Part shown: piece after piece, positions 5,302 to 7,573 of the stretch
Layout of the letters: every line of letters starts with the position of its first letter
Numbering within the stretch: position 1 is the first letter of the stretch
DNA from: Dehalococcoidia bacterium
Lineage (GTDB): Bacteria; Chloroflexota; Dehalococcoidia; Dehalococcoidales; UBA3254
Direction: 5' to 3'
DNA: 7,573 bases
NCBI GenBank assembly: GCA_030691835.1
Contig: JAUYDO010000110.1
Location: forward strand, 1-7,573
Translations under genes and position numbers: made by a program
The notes under the pieces: generated by a model
The model's database searches: none
What the model was told of the DNA's origin: nothing
The model's input: the letters and a program-made list of their open reading frames with translations, nothing else

Positions 5302-5937
5302 ATGCTTATCGTAATCGACTATGGTGCCGGGAACCTGCGTAGCGTGACCAATGCTATCACCAGCCTGGGTTACCATGCAAAGGTAACCAGCAATCCGGCT
5401 GACGTGCTGGAGGCACAGGCGGTTATACTTCCCGGAGTCGGCGCTGGCGGTGACACTATGGCAAGCTTGAAAAAGCTGGGCCTGGCTGAAGCCGTTTGCC
5501 GGTATGTTGCTGAAGACCGCCCGATGTTCGGAGTATGCATCGGACTACAGGTACTGTTCACCGGCACGGAAGAGGGCGGCTGGCACGATTGTCTAAGCAT
5601 CATTCCCGGCAGGGTAAAGAGATTACCCGCTGGCTTGAAGATTCCGCACATGGGCTGGAACCAGGTAAAACAGAAGGGAGTGCACCCGCTGTTCAAAGGG
5701 ATTCCTGACAAAGCTAACTTCTATTTTGTACATAGCTACTGCGCACAGCCCGAGGATAAATCGGTGGTAGTGGGTGAGACGGAGTACGGCGTGCCGTTTT
5801 GTAGTGTCATCGCCCGGGGTAATCTGGTAGCTACCCAGTTCCACCCGGAAAAGAGCGGTGAGTACGGCTTGCGTATGTACCGGAACTTCCTGGATATGGC
5901 AAAAGTATCACCCGCCAAAAAGAGTCGTCAAAGGTAG
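5302..5937 (+). CDS. hisH: Imidazole glycerol phosphate synthase, glutaminase subunit
   Basis: This class I glutamine amidotransferase releases ammonia from glutamine and channels it to HisF, in the fifth step of histidine synthesis. With the ATG at 5302 it has 211 residues. IVIDYGAGN opens the protein, and PGVGAGG holds the oxyanion region (44-50). The nucleophile is Cys79 in GVCIGLQ, and His181 and Glu183 in HPEKSG complete the triad. PHMGWN (115-120) and FVHSY are also family motifs. A GTG at 5293 would add three residues (MYE) and lies better behind GGTGAG (5281-5286). I favour the ATG because the family begins directly with this beta strand, but the choice is uncertain. The gene sits six bases ahead of hisF, consistent with a two-subunit complex, and has its own upstream promoter. 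Confidence 0.95.
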   Translation: MLIVIDYGAGNLRSVTNAITSLGYHAKVTSNPADVLEAQAVILPGVGAGGDTMASLKKLGLAEAVCRYVAEDRPMFGVCIGLQVLFTGTEEGGWHDCLSIIPGRVKRLPAGLKIPHMGWNQVKQKGVHPLFKGIPDKANFYFVHSYCAQPEDKSVVVGETEYGVPFCSVIARGNLVATQFHPEKSGEYGLRMYRNFLDMAKVSPAKKSRQR

Positions 5938-5943
5938 CGCGAG

Positions 5944-6711
5944 ATGCTGACCAAGAGAATTATACCGTGTCTCGATGTCAAGGACGGGCGGGTGGTCAAG
6001 GGCACCAGCTTCGTCCAGCTCCGTGACGCCGGAGACCCCGTGGAGCTTGCCAGCTTCTACTATAAGGAAGGTGCCGACGAGCTGGTATTTCTGGATATAA
6101 CCGCCACGCCCGAAGGTCGTGACACCATGGTGCCCATTGTCGAGCGTATCTCGGAGAAGGTATTTATGCCGCTTACCGTTGGCGGCGGACTGCGAACCAT
6201 AAGTGACATGCGCCGGATGCTTAACGCCGGGGCGGACAAGGTTTCCATAAACTCCGCCGCGGTGCGCAGACCGGAGCTAATCAGCGAGGGAGCCGAAAAG
6301 TTCGGCAGTCAGTGCATCGTGGTGGCTATAGACGCCAAGCGGATAGAGGGCAGTAAGCCGCTCAGATGGGAGGTATACATATCCAGCGGTCAAAAGCCGA
6401 CTGGTCTTGACGCCCTCGAATGGGCAATTAAAGCGGTGGAGCTTGGCTCCGGGGAGCTACTGCTCACCAGCATGGACGCGGATGGGCACCGCGCCGGATA
6501 TGACATTGAGCTTACTCGCGCCATCAGCGAGGCGGTGTCCGTGCCGGTTATCGCCAGCGGCGGCGCTGGCACGCTGGAGGACCTGTACCAGGCGCTGGTT
6601 GCCGGCAAGGCGGATGCCGTGCTCGCCGCCAGCATATTTCACTATGCAAAATACTCGATAAAAGAGGTCAAGCAGTATTTGGCTCAAAAAGGAATACCGA
6701 TTAGAGGTTAG
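5944..6711 (+). CDS. hisF: Imidazole glycerol phosphate synthase, cyclase subunit
   Basis: This (beta-alpha)8 barrel enzyme uses ammonia from HisH to turn PRFAR into imidazole glycerol phosphate and AICAR, linking histidine and purine synthesis. The 255-residue length is normal. The two catalytic aspartates are at the expected positions, Asp11 in PCLDV and Asp130 in AIDAKR. Lys19 (VVKG) and the phosphate-binding VGGGLR (79-84) and SGGAGT (205-210) are present. In the loop after strand 6, MDADGH replaces the more common MDRDGT; similar positions vary in other HisF proteins. A possible AAAGG site (5930-5934) lies nine bases ahead of the ATG. No hisA or other his gene lies alongside, unlike many his operons. 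The HisF-like proteins of sugar-amidation clusters are an alternative, but no such cluster is seen. Confidence 0.96.
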   Translation: MLTKRIIPCLDVKDGRVVKGTSFVQLRDAGDPVELASFYYKEGADELVFLDITATPEGRDTMVPIVERISEKVFMPLTVGGGLRTISDMRRMLNAGADKVSINSAAVRRPELISEGAEKFGSQCIVVAIDAKRIEGSKPLRWEVYISSGQKPTGLDALEWAIKAVELGSGELLLTSMDADGHRAGYDIELTRAISEAVSVPVIASGGAGTLEDLYQALVAGKADAVLAASIFHYAKYSIKEVKQYLAQKGIPIRG

Positions 6712-6758
6712 CAACCTGTGTCCTGCGGTAAGCTATACGCTTGCCAGGGAGGTGGAGA

Positions 6759-7436
6759 ATGGTCAACGTATTAATAGTAGCTCAGGAAAATGATACCGCT
6801 AAGAGGCTCCAGTCAGGGCTGGAGAGCAAAGGCTTTAACTGTTCCATGGCTTCCACCAGGGAAAAGGTCACGGAGCAGGTAGCCAAACGCGCCCCCGACC
6901 TGGTAGTGGTGGAGATGAATGGACTGGCGAGCCAGGCGCTGGTGCAGGAACTGAGCCGGAGCATGGGGCGCAAGAAACACACACCTATTGTTGCTCTCGC
7001 CAACGAGGACATGCTCGCCAAGTCCGATGTCTATCCCGGCGTTGACGATTTTGTGTGCAAGCCCTACGACGCCAGGGAGCTGGCACTGCGCGCCAGGCGG
7101 CTTTTGAAGAACGGCAACGGGGGGAGCGAGGTAATCAGGTGCGGCTCCCTGACCGTAGACCTGGCGAAGTGCGAGGTCACGGTGGGCGACAAGCTGGTGG
7201 AGCTGACCTTCAAGGAGTATGAGCTTCTCAAGTTCCTGGCACAGGATAGAGGTCGCGTGTTCACCCGCGAAGTCTTGCTCAACCATGTCTGGGGCTACGA
7301 CTACTACGGCGGCGACAGGACGGTGGACGTCCACGTACGTAGGCTCCGTAGCAAGCTGGAGTCTTCCGGTCACACCTTTATCGAGACGGTGCGAAACATC
7401 GGTTACCGCTTCAAGAAAGACGCCTCAAGTCACTAG
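6759..7436 (+). CDS. OmpR-family regulator with degenerate receiver
   Basis: This 225-residue transcription factor has an N-terminal receiver-like domain (about 2-117) and a C-terminal winged-helix OmpR/PhoB domain (about 126-222). The latter shows LTFKEYELLKFL, VWGYDYYGGDRTVDVHVRRLR and the wing motif TVRNIGYRFK. The receiver lacks key residues. The acidic pair is Ala8-Gln9 (VLIVAQE), the phosphoacceptor position is Glu52 (LVVVEM), and the conserved Thr/Ser is Ala81. Only the Lys (Lys101 in CKPY) is kept. It is therefore probably not phosphorylated, and no histidine kinase gene is adjacent. The ATG at 6759 follows GGAGG (6748-6752) at six bases. A TTG at 6741 would translate the Shine-Dalgarno itself and is rejected. 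It starts 47 bases after hisF on the same strand and may be cotranscribed. Its targets are unknown. Confidence 0.92.
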   Translation: MVNVLIVAQENDTAKRLQSGLESKGFNCSMASTREKVTEQVAKRAPDLVVVEMNGLASQALVQELSRSMGRKKHTPIVALANEDMLAKSDVYPGVDDFVCKPYDARELALRARRLLKNGNGGSEVIRCGSLTVDLAKCEVTVGDKLVELTFKEYELLKFLAQDRGRVFTREVLLNHVWGYDYYGGDRTVDVHVRRLRSKLESSGHTFIETVRNIGYRFKKDASSH

Positions 7437-7467
7437 TGTAGTGTCACAGTAACACCTTAACAATGTC

Positions 7468-7538
7468 TGTCATTCCGTACTTGATACGGAATCCAGGTGG
7501 GGTGGTGATACTGGATTCCCGCCTTCGCGGGAATGACA
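7468..7538. repeat. Double-hairpin inverted repeat (dRS3/REP-like)
   Basis: The element is an overall inverted repeat: TGTCATTCC (7468-7476) against GGAATGACA (7530-7538) and GGAATCCAG (7488-7496) against CTGGATTCC (7511-7519). Each half is itself a hairpin. The left is ATTCCGTA/TACGGAAT with loop CTTGA, and the right is ATTCCCGC/GCGGGAAT with loop CTTC. The ATTCC...GGAAT format recalls Neisseria dRS3 and other REP-like repeats that are mobilised in trans by Y1 (RAYT) transposases. It lies 31 bases after the regulator stop and might also slow or end transcription. Confidence 0.7.
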
Positions 7539-7573
7539 ATATGCGTGCGATGATTGTAAAGTAATCTCTGTGA

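Noticed and set aside
6466..6490. HisF loop MDADGH instead of MDRDGT as a sign of lost activity
   Set aside because: Asp11, Asp130 and Lys19 are intact, and this loop also departs from the common form in other HisF proteins such as that of E. coli as I recall it.
5293..6711. hisH-hisF as the paralogous pair of a surface-sugar amidation cluster
   Set aside because: Both proteins keep the standard IGP synthase catalytic residues and lengths, and no glycan-biosynthesis gene is present in the window.
6813..7373. A 186-residue minus-strand open frame opposite the regulator gene
   Set aside because: The plus strand encodes an intact OmpR-family protein. The reverse frame has no recognisable domain and looks like a codon-bias shadow.

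Overview
The window is ordinary chromosomal DNA from a bacterium. It carries seven recognisable protein genes, and the gaps between them hold several inverted-repeat elements. The gene set is housekeeping: MEP isoprenoid synthesis, intramembrane proteolysis, tRNA queuosine modification and histidine/purine-linked metabolism. The combination of family variants and GTCATT-ended intergenic repeats resembles Chloroflexota, perhaps Dehalococcoidia. That is a judgement from recall, not a search, and should be treated as tentative. There is no phage, plasmid, CRISPR array, transposase, rRNA or tRNA that I can support.

Layout. Positions 1-133 hold a short repeat end and a palindrome. A minus-strand operon, dxr (2322 to 1186) then rseP (1189 to 134), is joined by a 4-base ATGA overlap. 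The gap 2323-2700 holds a possible dxr promoter whose start would fall at the dxr start codon, a C-rich/G-rich hairpin, a nested inverted-repeat (MITE-like) element at 2461-2591, and a plus-strand promoter. A small stand-alone EF-Tu-domain-2-like protein follows (2701-2955), then a foldable stretch and a terminator-like hairpin. A GTG-started COG2426/small-multidrug-export-type membrane protein (3182-3715) comes next, and converges on tgt (minus strand).

The tgt coding sequence extends past the nearest usable GTG (4879). The conserved N-terminus is encoded upstream of it, up to about 4963, where the best-placed initiator is an ATA behind a good Shine-Dalgarno and just downstream of a near-consensus promoter. 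Between tgt and the divergent hisH lies about 340 bases of regulatory DNA. It includes a near-consensus plus-strand promoter whose predicted start coincides with a perfect 11-bp-arm palindrome.

hisH and hisF (IGP synthase, glutaminase plus cyclase) are adjacent with a 6-base gap. They are followed by an OmpR-family regulator whose receiver domain has lost the acidic pair and has Glu in place of the phosphoacceptor Asp, so it probably works without phosphorylation. The window ends with a double-hairpin repeat of the ATTCC...GGAAT type.

The most interesting points are the non-canonical tgt start, the degenerate regulator next to hisHF, the palindrome at the hisHF promoter start, and the set of GTCATT-ended repeats in the gaps. 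I did not find a convincing new multi-gene system.
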